Shown here: positions 50,389 to 58,985 of the stretch, piece after piece
Layout of the letters: every line of letters begins with the position of its first letter
Numbering within the stretch: position 1 is the first letter of the stretch
Source: an uncultured Oscillospiraceae bacterium
GTDB lineage: Bacteria; Bacillota; Clostridia; Oscillospirales; Oscillospiraceae
DNA length: 64,000 bases
Assembly (NCBI GenBank): GCA_947629795.1
Contig: CANRFC010000003.1
Coordinates: forward strand, 62,001 to 126,000
Direction: 5' to 3'
Notes under the pieces: model-generated
Databases searched by the model: none
The model's input: only the letters and a program-made list of their open reading frames with translations
What the model was told of the DNA's origin: nothing
Program-made: the position numbers and the translations under genes

Positions 50389-51168
50389 TCAGGAGCTGAG
50401 CTTCCGGTAGACCTCCCCGGCCTCCAGGGTCAGACCGTGCTGGGCGGCCAGCTCGTCCACCGTGACGAAGAGGAAGCCCTTCTGATGGAGGGCATCCACG
50501 ATCCGGAGGGCGGCCTCCACCGAGGTGGGATAGATGTCGTGGAGGAGGATGATGTCCCCATCCTGGGCCTTGCCGGTGACGTGGTCCACGATGCGCTCCG
50601 CGTCCTTGTCGTCCCAGTCGGTGGGGTCCACCGACCAGAGGATGATGGGGCAGCCCGCGCGCTTTTTCACCCCGGCGTCCACCATGCCGTAGGGGGGACG
50701 AAGGAGGAAGTCGTTGTGGCCCAGGGCCTCCTTCAGGGCGGCCCGGGTCCGGTCCACCTGGTCGGCAAAGTCGGCGGCGTTGAGCCCGGTGAGGGCCACG
50801 TGGTCGTAGGTGTGGATGCCGATCTGGTGGCCGGCCTCATCCATCCGGCGCAGGATGTCCTCACAGCCGGGGATCTGCTCGCCGATGACGAAGAAGGTGG
50901 CCTTCACCCCCCGCTCCTCCAGGCCGTCCAGCAGGGCGGTGGTGGTGCTCCGCCGGGGGCCGTCGTCAAAGGTGAGGGCCACGGTGGGCCGCTGCCCGGA
51001 GTGGTCGGGCTCGGCCGGAAGGGCCTGCTCCGGGGCACTGGGGGCGGGCTCCTCCAGGGGGACCGGGGCGTCGGCGGGAAGGGCGGGGACTTCCCACTCC
51101 TCCAGGGGGAGCAGGATCACCGCCAACAGGGCCCAGCAGAGCACCACCCCGCGCCAGATGTCCTTCAA
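50389..51168 (-). CDS. Membrane-anchored polysaccharide deacetylase (NodB domain)
   Basis: About 259 residues: one N-terminal hydrophobic helix (LKDIWRGVVLCWALLAVILL), an acidic Pro/Ala linker, then a NodB deacetylase domain with LTFDDGP (metal and base), HTYDH (metal His pair), RPPYG and ILWSVDPTDW. It removes N-acetyl groups from peptidoglycan or another polymer. The start is uncertain: TTG at 51168 follows GGTGGAG, while the frame upstream has AT-rich codons overlapping the promoter and an ATG at 51303 without a binding site. Confidence 0.85.
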   Translation of the reverse strand: MKDIWRGVVLCWALLAVILLPLEEWEVPALPADAPVPLEEPAPSAPEQALPAEPDHSGQRPTVALTFDDGPRRSTTTALLDGLEERGVKATFFVIGEQIPGCEDILRRMDEAGHQIGIHTYDHVALTGLNAADFADQVDRTRAALKEALGHNDFLLRPPYGMVDAGVKKRAGCPIILWSVDPTDWDDKDAERIVDHVTGKAQDGDIILLHDIYPTSVEAALRIVDALHQKGFLFVTVDELAAQHGLTLEAGEVYRKLSS

Positions 51169-51279
51169 AAAGCTCCACCGCCCTTTCTTCGCTTTACCGA
51201 CAGTATGACGCGGCGGGGCTTTTTTTATGGTGGAAATTTTTATGCCGAAGGGCCGGACTTGCTCTTCTCCGCCGGGGCT

Positions 51280-51308
51280 GATACAATGGACAGGGCGGAC
51301 CATGTCAA
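51280..51308 (-). promoter_or_regulatory. Promoter candidate of the deacetylase gene
   Basis: TTGACA (51303-51308) with TGTATC 17 bp away (or TTGTAT 16 bp away); a poor -10. Confidence 0.4.
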
Positions 51309-51333
51309 GTCTCTGAAATTTTTTTGAAAAGCC

Positions 51334-51364
51334 TGTCACATCCTCCCTCTCCTTTGCGACTATA
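51334..51364 (+). promoter_or_regulatory. Predicted ECF-sigma-dependent promoter
   Basis: TGTCACA (51334-51340), 16 bp, CGACTATA (51357-51364), upstream of the sigma gene. No sigma-A-like pair is present. ECF genes are often autoregulated from such TGTCAC..CGAC promoters. Confidence 0.5.
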
Positions 51365-51416
51365 CAGGCAGAGGGACCTCTTGACATCCCATTTTACACC
51401 GAAGGGGGGCCGGGCC

Positions 51417-51971
51417 GTGGACGACCTTGCCATTGTGGAGCTCTATCACCGGCGCTCTGAGCGGGCCATCGCCGAGTCGGACAAAAAGTACGGCCCACTG
51501 TGCCGCTCCATCGCCCTGAGACTGCTGGGAGTGCGGGAGGACGCGGAGGAGTGCGTCAACGACACCTGGCACGCCGCCTGGAACAAGATGCCTCCCGACC
51601 GGCCCCGGGCCCTGGGGGCCTTTCTGGGGCGGATCACCCGGAACCTGTCCATCAGCCGGTGGCGGCGGGACCACGCCCAAAAGCGGTATGAGGGCATGGA
51701 GGTGCTGCTCTCCGAGCTGGAGGACTGCGTCCCCGCCCCCGACAGCGTGGAGGAGGCCGTGGGCCGCGCCCAGCTCTCGGCGGCCATCAGCGCCTGGCTG
51801 GACGGCCTGACGGAGGAGGACCGACGGCTCTTCCTCCGGCGGTACTGGTACGGCGACGGGGTAAAGGAGCTGGCGGAAGCTGCGGGCATGGGGGCCAACG
51901 CCCTCGCCCAGCGGCTGCTGCGGCTGCGGAGGGGCCTGCGTGCCTTTTTGGAAACGGAAGGAGTTTTTTGA
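51417..51971 (+). CDS. ECF-type RNA polymerase sigma factor
   Basis: 184 residues: sigma region 2 (about 20-85, LRLLGVREDAEECVNDTWHAAWNKM) and region 4 (about 125-180, a helix-turn-helix that binds -35). The GTG at 51417 is preceded by AAGGGGGG; an upstream frame lies over the promoter. Its stop overlaps the serpin start (TGATG), so the two are coupled, as sigma and anti-sigma genes usually are. Confidence 0.9.
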   Translation: MDDLAIVELYHRRSERAIAESDKKYGPLCRSIALRLLGVREDAEECVNDTWHAAWNKMPPDRPRALGAFLGRITRNLSISRWRRDHAQKRYEGMEVLLSELEDCVPAPDSVEEAVGRAQLSAAISAWLDGLTEEDRRLFLRRYWYGDGVKELAEAAGMGANALAQRLLRLRRGLRAFLETEGVF

Positions 51972-53437
51972 TGGACCGGGAAGATATTTTTGACGGCGTC
52001 ACCGACGTTCGGGATGACCTGATCCAGGGGGCCAAGGAGGCCCCCGCGAAGAAAAAGCGCTGGGCCAAACGGCGCTGGATGGGGGCGGTGGCGGCGGTGC
52101 TGGCGGTGGCCGTCCTGGGGGGCGTCCTCCTGCGCCCCGGCGGAGGAATGACCGCCCTGGCCATCGCCCAGGCGGAGTACCCGGAGATGGCCCCCTACCC
52201 TGACGAGGGCAAATTCTGGCCGCCCGGCGGGGACCGCGATGAGGAAGGCTTCCATGCGGCCTACGACGCCTGGCGGGAGGACGTGGTGGCCCAGCGGCGG
52301 GACCTGGGGGACGTGACCCCCCTGCAGGAGTTCTTCGCCAAGAGCTCCTGGACCTTTCTGACCGGAAAGCCGGGGGAAAACCGGGTGTACTCCCCCCTGA
52401 ACGTCTACATGGCCCTGAGCATGACGGCCCAGCTCACCGACGGGGAGAGCCGGGGGCAGATCCTGGAGCTGCTGGGCTCGGAGACCATGGACGCCCTCCG
52501 GCAGCAGGCCAATGACCTGTGGAACGCCAACTACCGGGACGACGGGGCCCTGACCTCGGTCCTGGCAAGCTCCCTGTGGCTGAACGAGGATGTGAAGTTC
52601 AATCAGAACACCATGGACACCCTGGCAAAGGATTTTTACGCCTCCTCCTACCGGGGGGAGATGGGCTCCAAGGCCCTCAACGACGCCCTCCAGAACTGGC
52701 TCAATGAGCAGACCGGGGGGCTTCTGAAGGAACAGGCCGGGAATATCGAGCTGGACAGCGAGACCATTATGGCTCTGGCCACCACCGTCTATTTTAAGGC
52801 CAAGTGGCGGAGCGAATTCAACGAGGAGCGCACGGAAAAGGCCGTGTTTCACGGCCCCGCCGGGGACGTGGAGACCGACTTCATGCACCAGTCGGACGAG
52901 CAGAACTACTATTGGGGCGGGAAATTCGCCGCCGTGAGCCAGGGCTTTGAGGAGGGGGGCGCCATGTGGTTCCTCCTGCCCGACGAGGGGGTGAGCCCCG
53001 AGGAGCTGCTCTCGGACGGAGAGGCCATGGACTTCCTCTTCACCGCCGACAAAGAGGAGTGGGAAGAGCAGAAGTTCCTCATTGTGAACAAGGCCGTGCC
53101 CAAGTTCGACGTGTCCTCCCAGTTCGACTTGGGAGAGGGGCTGCGGGAGCTGGGGGTCACCGACGTGTTTGACCCGGAGAAGTCCGACTTCTCCCCCATG
53201 ACCGCCGGCGGGGCCGGGGGCATCGTCCTCTCCAGGGCCGACCACGCCGCCCGGGTGGTCATCGACGAGGAGGGCTGCACCGCCGCGGCCTTCACCGTCA
53301 TGGCCTATGCCGGGGCGGCGAAGCCCCCCGACGAGGAGGTGGACTTCGTACTGGACCGGCCCTTCCTCTTCTGCATCACGGGGATCAGCGGCCTTCCCCT
53401 CTTCGTGGGTGTGGTCAACTCCCCCGCCGGGAACTAA
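51971..53437 (+). CDS. Membrane-anchored serpin with short cytoplasmic anti-sigma-like tail
   Basis: 488 residues. Residues 1-35 are cytoplasmic (MDREDIFDGVTDVRDDLIQGA then a Lys/Arg stretch), 36-54 a membrane helix, the rest extracytoplasmic. From about residue 110 on it is a serpin: VYSPLNVYMALSM, TVYFKAKW, NKAVPKFDVSS and DRPFLFCITG are family landmarks. The hinge DEEGCTAAAFT (432-442) has the small-residue pattern of inhibitory serpins, with Cys at P14; counting from the hinge puts P1-P1' at Ala449-Ala450, suggesting an elastase-like target. The N-terminal tail matches those of membrane proteins encoded behind clostridial ECF sigma genes, suggesting it binds the sigma factor (inference). 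Confidence 0.87.
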   Translation: MDREDIFDGVTDVRDDLIQGAKEAPAKKKRWAKRRWMGAVAAVLAVAVLGGVLLRPGGGMTALAIAQAEYPEMAPYPDEGKFWPPGGDRDEEGFHAAYDAWREDVVAQRRDLGDVTPLQEFFAKSSWTFLTGKPGENRVYSPLNVYMALSMTAQLTDGESRGQILELLGSETMDALRQQANDLWNANYRDDGALTSVLASSLWLNEDVKFNQNTMDTLAKDFYASSYRGEMGSKALNDALQNWLNEQTGGLLKEQAGNIELDSETIMALATTVYFKAKWRSEFNEERTEKAVFHGPAGDVETDFMHQSDEQNYYWGGKFAAVSQGFEEGGAMWFLLPDEGVSPEELLSDGEAMDFLFTADKEEWEEQKFLIVNKAVPKFDVSSQFDLGEGLRELGVTDVFDPEKSDFSPMTAGGAGGIVLSRADHAARVVIDEEGCTAAAFTVMAYAGAAKPPDEEVDFVLDRPFLFCITGISGLPLFVGVVNSPAGN

Positions 53438-53440
53438 AAC

Positions 53441-53487
53441 ATCCCCCTGTTTCTCTCTTTGCGGGAGAACCAGGGGGATCTTTTCAT
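53441..53487 (+). terminator. Terminator of the sigma-serpin operon
   Basis: Stem ATCCCCCTG-TTCTC with its complement GAGAA-CAGGGGGAT, then TTTTC. It overlaps the 3' end of the converging DUF2461 gene by a few bases. Confidence 0.75.
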
Positions 53488-54170
53488 TCAAGCGGATCTC
53501 GCGGGTCGGGGTCGCCGTCCACCGTGCTCAAATACCGGTACATGGGGGTCAGCTTTTCCCACTCCTCCAGCAGGTAGGGCACCAGGTCCGGGGAGAAGAG
53601 CAGGTCGTCGTGGGAGCGGACGCACTGGAGGGAGAAGCCTCCCTTTCGGTTGTACCAGGGCTCCAGGAGAGCGGAGGGGGCCTTTTTCGGTCGCTTGAAG
53701 GTCTCGCCGGTGAGGGTGAACTCCGGGTATTTGTTCACCTGGCGCACCAGCCTTTCAAACTCCTTGGGCCGGTTGTCCATCCGGGCGCGGAGTTTGGCGG
53801 CGGTGTCTCCCTTCACCATCCAGTAGCCCAGGCCGAAGTTGTAGTCCTCTGGGCCCACCTCGAACCAGAAGGTAGCCTGGCAGGCCCAGATGTCGGCGGG
53901 CTGGGACAGGGTGAGCCACAGGTGGTCCTTGTAGGGCCCCCGGCCGTGGAGCCGCCGGGCGTCCCGGTAGATACGGCACACCCGGCCCGCCAGGGGGAGG
54001 TTTTTGTGCTTCTGGGAATAGCCCTGGTAGAGCTCGGAGAGCAGCTCCTTCATGGGGGTGTAGAGGGTGGTCAGGTAGTCCTCCTTGTGGGCCTCGAACC
54101 AGGCGCGCTCGTTGTTAAATCGGATCCCCCACAGAAAGTCGATGGTCTCGGGGGAAAAGCCTTCAAACAT
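53484..54170 (-). CDS. DUF2461 family protein
   Basis: 228 residues, soluble. Shows the family pattern FSPETIDFLWGIRFNNERAWFEAHK at the N-terminus and RIYRDARRLHGRGPYKDHLW, FGLGYW motifs. The role of the family is unknown. No clear ribosome binding site, only GAGAGA; the window gives no partner. Confidence 0.85.
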   Translation of the reverse strand: MFEGFSPETIDFLWGIRFNNERAWFEAHKEDYLTTLYTPMKELLSELYQGYSQKHKNLPLAGRVCRIYRDARRLHGRGPYKDHLWLTLSQPADIWACQATFWFEVGPEDYNFGLGYWMVKGDTAAKLRARMDNRPKEFERLVRQVNKYPEFTLTGETFKRPKKAPSALLEPWYNRKGGFSLQCVRSHDDLLFSPDLVPYLLEEWEKLTPMYRYLSTVDGDPDPRDPLE

Positions 54171-54198
54171 GTCCGGTCTCTCTCTTTCTCCAATTTGC

Positions 54199-54231
54199 GG
54201 AAAAACAGGGCGGGGTTTCCCCGCCCTGTTC
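54199..54231 (-). terminator. Terminator of the VanW gene
   Basis: 12-bp perfect stem AACAGGGCGGGG/CCCCGCCCTGTT, loop TTT, then TTTTTCC on the minus strand. Confidence 0.9.
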
Positions 54232-54243
54232 CTTTTCCAATTG

Positions 54244-56187
54244 TCAGGCCGCGGGGACCTCGGGGGCGGGCGCCACAGAGGGCACGGGCTCCAAGGGGAC
54301 CGAGGGCTCGGCAGGGGGCGGGGTGAACACCGGCGCCTCGCTGGCCACGGGGGCAGAGGGCGTGTCGGTCACGTCAGGGGGCAGCAGCAGGCCGGGGTCG
54401 GCAGAGGGGACCACCGACGGGTCGGTGGGGGTCACGCCGGGATCCACGGTGGGGGTGACGTTGGGATCCACCGGCACGCCGCTCTCGCCGGGCAGGGGGC
54501 TCTCGCCGGGCAGCAGGCTCTCGGTGGGCACGGGGGTCTCGGTCTTCAGGCCGGTGTTGGGGTCGATGCCCCACAGGCCGGCGTCAGCGGGATTGTAGTA
54601 GATATAGGCGTCCCGCTTTTTATACTTGTCCACGTGGAGCAGGCTGGTGCTGATCACGTTGCCATTGGCGTCCACCAGCTTCTGGTAGGCCTCCACGCTC
54701 ACGCCGTTGTAGGCGGTGCGCTCCTCGTCCTTCTGGGTGGTGCCGGCGGGGATGGCGGGATTGGGCTCGTAGATGGTCTGGGCGTAGGCGGTGATCTTCC
54801 GGTTTGCGCTGTACGGCTCACCGTGGATGCCGGTGGTGTCGGTGCCGTAGAGGGTCACATGGAGATAGTTCTTGCTGTCCATGTAGGCCTCGATCTTCAG
54901 GGGATACTCGGTGCTGTTGACGAAGCGGAAGTTGGGCCCGCCGCCGGCCACGGTGGCGTCCAGGCCCGCCGGGAGGTAGGAGGGCTCATAGCCGTGGGGG
55001 TGGCGCTCGGTGACCTCGATGTTGGCCTTCAGGATGGCCCAGTAGAGGGTGGACGAACCCTGGCACACACCGCCGGCCAGGGTGGCCTTGGACAGGCCGC
55101 CGATATAGGCCGTGGCCTTGCCGTAGCCCTGGGAGGCCACGTAGGGGCCGCAGATGTCGTTGTAGGAGAACTCCTCCCCCGGCAGGAGCACCGTATCGTT
55201 GAAGAGGGAGGCGGCGATGCGCACGTTGTTGCGGCGCACGGAGGTGCCGGTGACCTTGGTGGAGGCGGCGCCCAGCACGTCCTTGAAGAGGTTGGCCCGG
55301 AGGGCCTCGCCGGTGACCTTGGGCTGGGTGAGGGTGATGGGCACCTTCACCTGGCTGCCCTCAGCGGCGGCGGAGACCGCCTTGCGGGCCTCCTCCACGT
55401 CAAAGTCCTTGCCCACCACGCCCTCGGTGATGTTCCCGGTGGCCTTGTCATAGGAGGCGTCGGCCACCTGGGTGAAGACCTGGGTGTGGATGGCGTCCAT
55501 ATCGGGCTCGGCGGGAGGCGCCTCGGTGAAGCTCACCGAAATGTCCCCGGCGGCGGAGGGGTCCTTCACCATGGCGCTGAGGGTGGTGAGGAAGTCGGCG
55601 CGGGCCTGTTCCACGTCCACCGCCCGGCCGGTGACCCCCTTGGTAAAGGTCACGTCGGTATCGTTGACCACCCAGGTGGTCTCGTTCTCATCGGCGCCCA
55701 CGGTGTGGGCGATCTCCTCCAGGGCGGCGTTCATGCGGCTCTGGCCGTCGGCGGTCATCTTCACCTCGCCGGTGACGTCCCGCCCGCCGGACATCATGGC
55801 CTGGAGATAGGCGATACCCCGGCTGAGGAAGCCGCCGTCCTTCAGGGCGTCGTCGGTGAGCTCCACGGTCTCCACCAGGCCGTCCACCTCCAGCACGGTC
55901 TGGGCGCCGCTCACCGGCTCCTGGAACCGGATCTGCTTGCCCGAGAGGCGGCTGGGCAGCTCCTGGGAGAGCTTGGCCTCGGCCTGGGCGGGGGTCAGGC
56001 CGGCCAGGTCCACCCCCAGAGCGGTGGTCTTGGGCATCAGCTTCCCGCTGCCGGCCACGGCGCACAGGACCACGTACCCGATGACCAGCAGGACCGCGAT
56101 GACGCCGATGACAATAAGGGGAGCCTTGCTCCCCGAAGAGGGGGCCGCGCGCTTGCCGCCGGCCGTACCCTTGTTCTTCTCGTCCAT
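54244..56187 (-). CDS. VanW-family surface protein with peptidoglycan-binding domains
   Basis: 647 residues. Membrane helix at about 24-46, two PG-binding-type repeats (about 55-310), a VanW domain (about 335-470) with SLFNDTVLLPGEEFSYNDICGP and GGVCQGSSTLYWA, a G5-like segment (480-545), then a Pro/Ser/Thr-rich tail with repeated DPxVTP and LLPGES phrases (about 550-647). VanW proteins are found with glycopeptide resistance but also widely in Clostridia without it; a general envelope role is likely. Confidence 0.88.
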   Translation of the reverse strand: MDEKNKGTAGGKRAAPSSGSKAPLIVIGVIAVLLVIGYVVLCAVAGSGKLMPKTTALGVDLAGLTPAQAEAKLSQELPSRLSGKQIRFQEPVSGAQTVLEVDGLVETVELTDDALKDGGFLSRGIAYLQAMMSGGRDVTGEVKMTADGQSRMNAALEEIAHTVGADENETTWVVNDTDVTFTKGVTGRAVDVEQARADFLTTLSAMVKDPSAAGDISVSFTEAPPAEPDMDAIHTQVFTQVADASYDKATGNITEGVVGKDFDVEEARKAVSAAAEGSQVKVPITLTQPKVTGEALRANLFKDVLGAASTKVTGTSVRRNNVRIAASLFNDTVLLPGEEFSYNDICGPYVASQGYGKATAYIGGLSKATLAGGVCQGSSTLYWAILKANIEVTERHPHGYEPSYLPAGLDATVAGGGPNFRFVNSTEYPLKIEAYMDSKNYLHVTLYGTDTTGIHGEPYSANRKITAYAQTIYEPNPAIPAGTTQKDEERTAYNGVSVEAYQKLVDANGNVISTSLLHVDKYKKRDAYIYYNPADAGLWGIDPNTGLKTETPVPTESLLPGESPLPGESGVPVDPNVTPTVDPGVTPTDPSVVPSADPGLLLPPDVTDTPSAPVASEAPVFTPPPAEPSVPLEPVPSVAPAPEVPAA

Positions 56188-56240
56188 ATCTGAATCACTC
56201 CGTCTTTCTGAAGTCCTTGTTTAACCACAAGATATAGCCC

Positions 56241-56269
56241 ATTATACCGATTCATTCCACAAAAAGCAA
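56241..56269 (-). promoter_or_regulatory. Promoter of the VanW gene
   Basis: TTGCTT, 17 bp, TATAAT on the minus strand, 54 bp before the ATG. Confidence 0.65.
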
Positions 56270-56314
56270 TATCAGAACGGTTACAGAATCAAGAATTTTT
56301 AGCGGTTTCTTCGG

Positions 56315-56343
56315 TTGACACCCTTTTCCCTTTTGTCTATAAT
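56315..56343 (+). promoter_or_regulatory. Promoter of serC-serA
   Basis: Full consensus TTGACA, 17 bp, TATAAT, 39 bp before the serC ATG; the strongest promoter in the window. Confidence 0.9.
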
Positions 56344-56382
56344 GACTCTAATATCCCGAACTATGTAAGGAGGTCCTTCCAA

Positions 56383-57468
56383 ATGGGAAACGCACGGGTC
56401 TATAATTTTTCCGCCGGTCCCTCCATGCTCCCTCTTGAGGTCCTGGAGCGCGCCGGCGCTGAGATCACCAACTATCAGGGCTCCGGCATGTCGGTGATGG
56501 AGATGTCCCACCGCTCCAAGGTGTTCCAGAAGATCTTTGACGACACCCAGGCCAAGTTCCGGAAGCTCTTCCGCGTGCCCGAGGGCTACAAGATCCTCTT
56601 CCTCCAGGGCGGCGCCTCCAGCCAGTTCTCCATGGTGCCCCTGAACCTCATCGGCGCCACCGGGAAGGCCGACTACGCCGTCACCGGCAACTTCTCCAAC
56701 ATCGCCTTCAAGGAGGCGAAAAAATACGGGGAGATCTCCCTGGCCTGCTCCAGCGAGGACCAGAATCACACCTATATCCCCACCCAGGACCAGCTCAAGC
56801 TCTCCCCCGACGCCAGCTACTTCTACTACTGCGCCAACAACACCATCTACGGCACCGAGTGGCAGTACGTGCCCGAGACCGGGGACGTTCCCCTGGTGTG
56901 CGACATGTCCTCGGACATCCTCTCCCGCCCGGTGGATGTGAGCAAGTACGGGATCATCTTCGCCGGAGCCCAGAAGAACATGGCCCCCGCGGGGCTTACC
57001 GTGGTCATCATCAAGGAGTCCCTGGCCGGCCGGGAGCTGCCCTATACCCCCCTGATGATGAACTACAAGACCATGATCGACAAGGACTCCATGTACAACA
57101 CCCCTCCCTGCTGGTGCATCTACATCCTGGGGCTGGTGCTGGACTGGCTGGAGAGCCAGGGCGGCGTTCCCGGCATGGAGAAGATCAAGCACGGCAAGGC
57201 CCAGATGCTCTACGACGTCATTGACGACTCCAGGCTCTTCACCTGCGCCGCCCAGCCCGGCTCCCGCAGCGACATGAACGTGACCTTCCGCACGGGCAGT
57301 GAGGAGCTGGACGCCAAGTTCGTCAAGGAGTCCATCGAGGCCGGCTTCACCAACCTCAAGGGCCACCGCCTGGTGGGCGGCATGCGGGCGTCCATCTACA
57401 ACGCCATGCCCGTGGAGGGCGTGGAAAAGCTGTGCGAGTTCATCAAGAAGTTTGACAAGGAGAATTGA
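56383..57468 (+). CDS. serC: Phosphoserine aminotransferase SerC
   Basis: 361-residue PLP enzyme, second step of serine synthesis (3-phosphohydroxypyruvate to phosphoserine), also used for pyridoxal phosphate synthesis in some bacteria. NFSAGPSMLP, GGASSQFSMVP and the Schiff-base Lys in AGAQKNMAPAG (about 200) are intact. AAGGAGGTCC precedes the ATG. It is separated from serA by a single base. Confidence 0.96.
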   Translation: MGNARVYNFSAGPSMLPLEVLERAGAEITNYQGSGMSVMEMSHRSKVFQKIFDDTQAKFRKLFRVPEGYKILFLQGGASSQFSMVPLNLIGATGKADYAVTGNFSNIAFKEAKKYGEISLACSSEDQNHTYIPTQDQLKLSPDASYFYYCANNTIYGTEWQYVPETGDVPLVCDMSSDILSRPVDVSKYGIIFAGAQKNMAPAGLTVVIIKESLAGRELPYTPLMMNYKTMIDKDSMYNTPPCWCIYILGLVLDWLESQGGVPGMEKIKHGKAQMLYDVIDDSRLFTCAAQPGSRSDMNVTFRTGSEELDAKFVKESIEAGFTNLKGHRLVGGMRASIYNAMPVEGVEKLCEFIKKFDKEN

Positions 57469-57469
57469 G

Positions 57470-58639
57470 ATGTATCAGATCAAGACCCTGAACAAGATCT
57501 CCCCCGTGGGGCTCTCCCAGCTCCCCGGGGAGCTCTATACCGTCTCCGACGGCACGGAAGACCCCGACGGCATCCTGGTCCGCTCGGCGGATATGCTCAG
57601 CTATGAATTCCCCGCAAACCTCCGGGCCATCGCCCGGGCGGGGGCGGGGACCAACAACATCCCCATCGACCGCTGCTCCCAGGCCGGCATCGTGGTGTTC
57701 AACACCCCCGGCGCCAACGCCAACGCCGTGAAGGAGCTGGTGGTCTGCGCCCTGATGCTCTCCTCCCGGAAGATCGCCGCCGGGGTCAAGTGGATCGACG
57801 AGCAGATCGCCGCCGGGGTGGACATCACCACCGTGGTGGAAAAGGGCAAGGCCCAGTTCGTGGGCCCCGAAGTCCTGGGCAAGACCCTGGGAGTGGTGGG
57901 CCTGGGGGCCATCGGCGTCCAGGTGGCCAACATCGCCACCAAGCTGGGCATGAAGGTCATCGGCTACGACCCCTTCCTGTCGGTCCACTCCGCTCTGTCC
58001 CTCAGCCGCATGGTCCACGTGACCACCGACCTGAATGAGGTCTACCAGAGCGCCGACTACATCTCCATCCACGTCCCCCAGAACAAGGACACCAAGGGCA
58101 TGATCGACGCCGGCGCCATTGCCAAGATGAAGGACGGAGTGCGGCTCATCGACCTGGCCCGGGGCGGCCTGGTGGACGAGAGCGCCGTCATCGACGCCCT
58201 CCGGAGCGGCAAGGTCTCCGCCTTTGTCACCGACTTCCCCACCAACGCCCTCCTGGCCGCCCCCAACGTCACCGCTCTGCCCCACCTGGGGGCCTCCACC
58301 CCCGAGAGCGAGGAGAACTGCGCCGTCATGGCCGCCCAGGAGCTCCGGGATTATCTGGAGAACGGCAACATCACCAACAGCGTGAACCTCCCCGCCTGCG
58401 AGCTGCCCTGGTCGGGCCCCGCCCGGCTGTGCGTCATCCACCGCAACAGCCCCGGCATGCTCACCTCCATCACCAGCGTCCTCTCTGCCGAGGGCATCAA
58501 CGTGGAGAACCTGACCAACAAGTCCAAGGGGGAGTACGCCTACACCCTGGTGGATATCGGCGCCCCCGCCGAGCAGAAGGAGATCGACGCCATCCGCGCC
58601 ATCGAGGGCGTCCTGCGGGTCCGCTACCTCACCCGCTGA
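57470..58639 (+). CDS. serA: D-3-phosphoglycerate dehydrogenase SerA
   Basis: 389 residues; oxidises 3-phosphoglycerate in the first step of serine synthesis. NAD-binding GVVGLGAIGVQVAN (about 140-153), catalytic Arg/Glu/His in LARGGLVDE and LPHLGASTPES, and a C-terminal ACT domain (about 315-389) expected to sense serine. The intervening ASB domain of long SerA forms is absent. Start 57470 lies one base after the serC stop, so the pair is coupled. Confidence 0.95.
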   Translation: MYQIKTLNKISPVGLSQLPGELYTVSDGTEDPDGILVRSADMLSYEFPANLRAIARAGAGTNNIPIDRCSQAGIVVFNTPGANANAVKELVVCALMLSSRKIAAGVKWIDEQIAAGVDITTVVEKGKAQFVGPEVLGKTLGVVGLGAIGVQVANIATKLGMKVIGYDPFLSVHSALSLSRMVHVTTDLNEVYQSADYISIHVPQNKDTKGMIDAGAIAKMKDGVRLIDLARGGLVDESAVIDALRSGKVSAFVTDFPTNALLAAPNVTALPHLGASTPESEENCAVMAAQELRDYLENGNITNSVNLPACELPWSGPARLCVIHRNSPGMLTSITSVLSAEGINVENLTNKSKGEYAYTLVDIGAPAEQKEIDAIRAIEGVLRVRYLTR

Positions 58640-58640
58640 C

Positions 58641-58690
58641 CTACCTTCTTTCGAGAAAGAAGGTAGGCGAAGAAAGCTTCCATAAAGGCC
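58641..58690 (+). repeat. Palindromic element directly behind serA
   Basis: One base after the stop: CTACCTTCTTTC, GA, GAAAGAAGGTAG, then GCGAAGAAAGCTTCCATAAAGG. Same design and orientation relative to its gene as the elements behind murE and mraZ. Confidence 0.85.
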
Positions 58691-58900
58691 ATGCGTTCCC
58701 CGGCAGGGTCAGCCTCTCTTGGAAAAGAACGCCGACAAAGAAAGCTTCCATAAGAGGCCATGCGTCCCCCGGCAGGGTCAGCCTCTCTTGGAAAAGAACG
58801 CCGACAAAGGAAGCTTCCATAAGAGGCCATGCGTCCCCCGGCAGGGTCAGCCTCTCTTGGAAAAGAATGCCGACAAAGGAAGCTTCCATAAGACCATGCG
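58674..58900 (+). repeat. Tandem repeat, 68-69 bp unit, three and a third copies
   Basis: Units start at 58674, 58742, 58811 and 58880 with AAGCTTCCATAA; each continues with ATGCGTCCCCCGGCAGGGTCAG and CTCTCTTGGAAAAGAACGCCGACAAAG. Units are nearly identical, so the array is recent. It grows out of the serA 3' palindromic element and stops at the terminator. It has open frames in several phases that look like artefacts of the repeat. Confidence 0.9.
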
Positions 58901-58901
58901 C

Positions 58902-58935
58902 CCCCCGGCAGAAACTGCTCTGCCGGGGGATTTTT
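58902..58935 (+). terminator. Terminator of serC-serA
   Basis: 11-bp stem CCCCCGGCAGA/TCTGCCGGGGG, then ATTTTTG. The CCCCCGGCAG arm also occurs inside each tandem unit, without its partner. Confidence 0.85.
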
Positions 58936-58956
58936 GCGCTTTTTTGCGTTTGCCTA

Positions 58957-58985
58957 TTGACAGGGGCATGGTGTGCTGTTATACT
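58957..58985 (+). promoter_or_regulatory. Promoter of the GntR-ABC operon
   Basis: TTGACA, 17 bp, TATACT. Confidence 0.85.

Noticed and set aside
51169..51387. N-terminal extension of the polysaccharide deacetylase to 332 residues
   Set aside because: The extra codons are AT-rich at third positions, lack a start signal and overlap promoter-like sequence.
58674..58900. Possible CRISPR array
   Set aside because: The whole unit is repeated, without unique spacers between short conserved repeats, and no cas genes are nearby.
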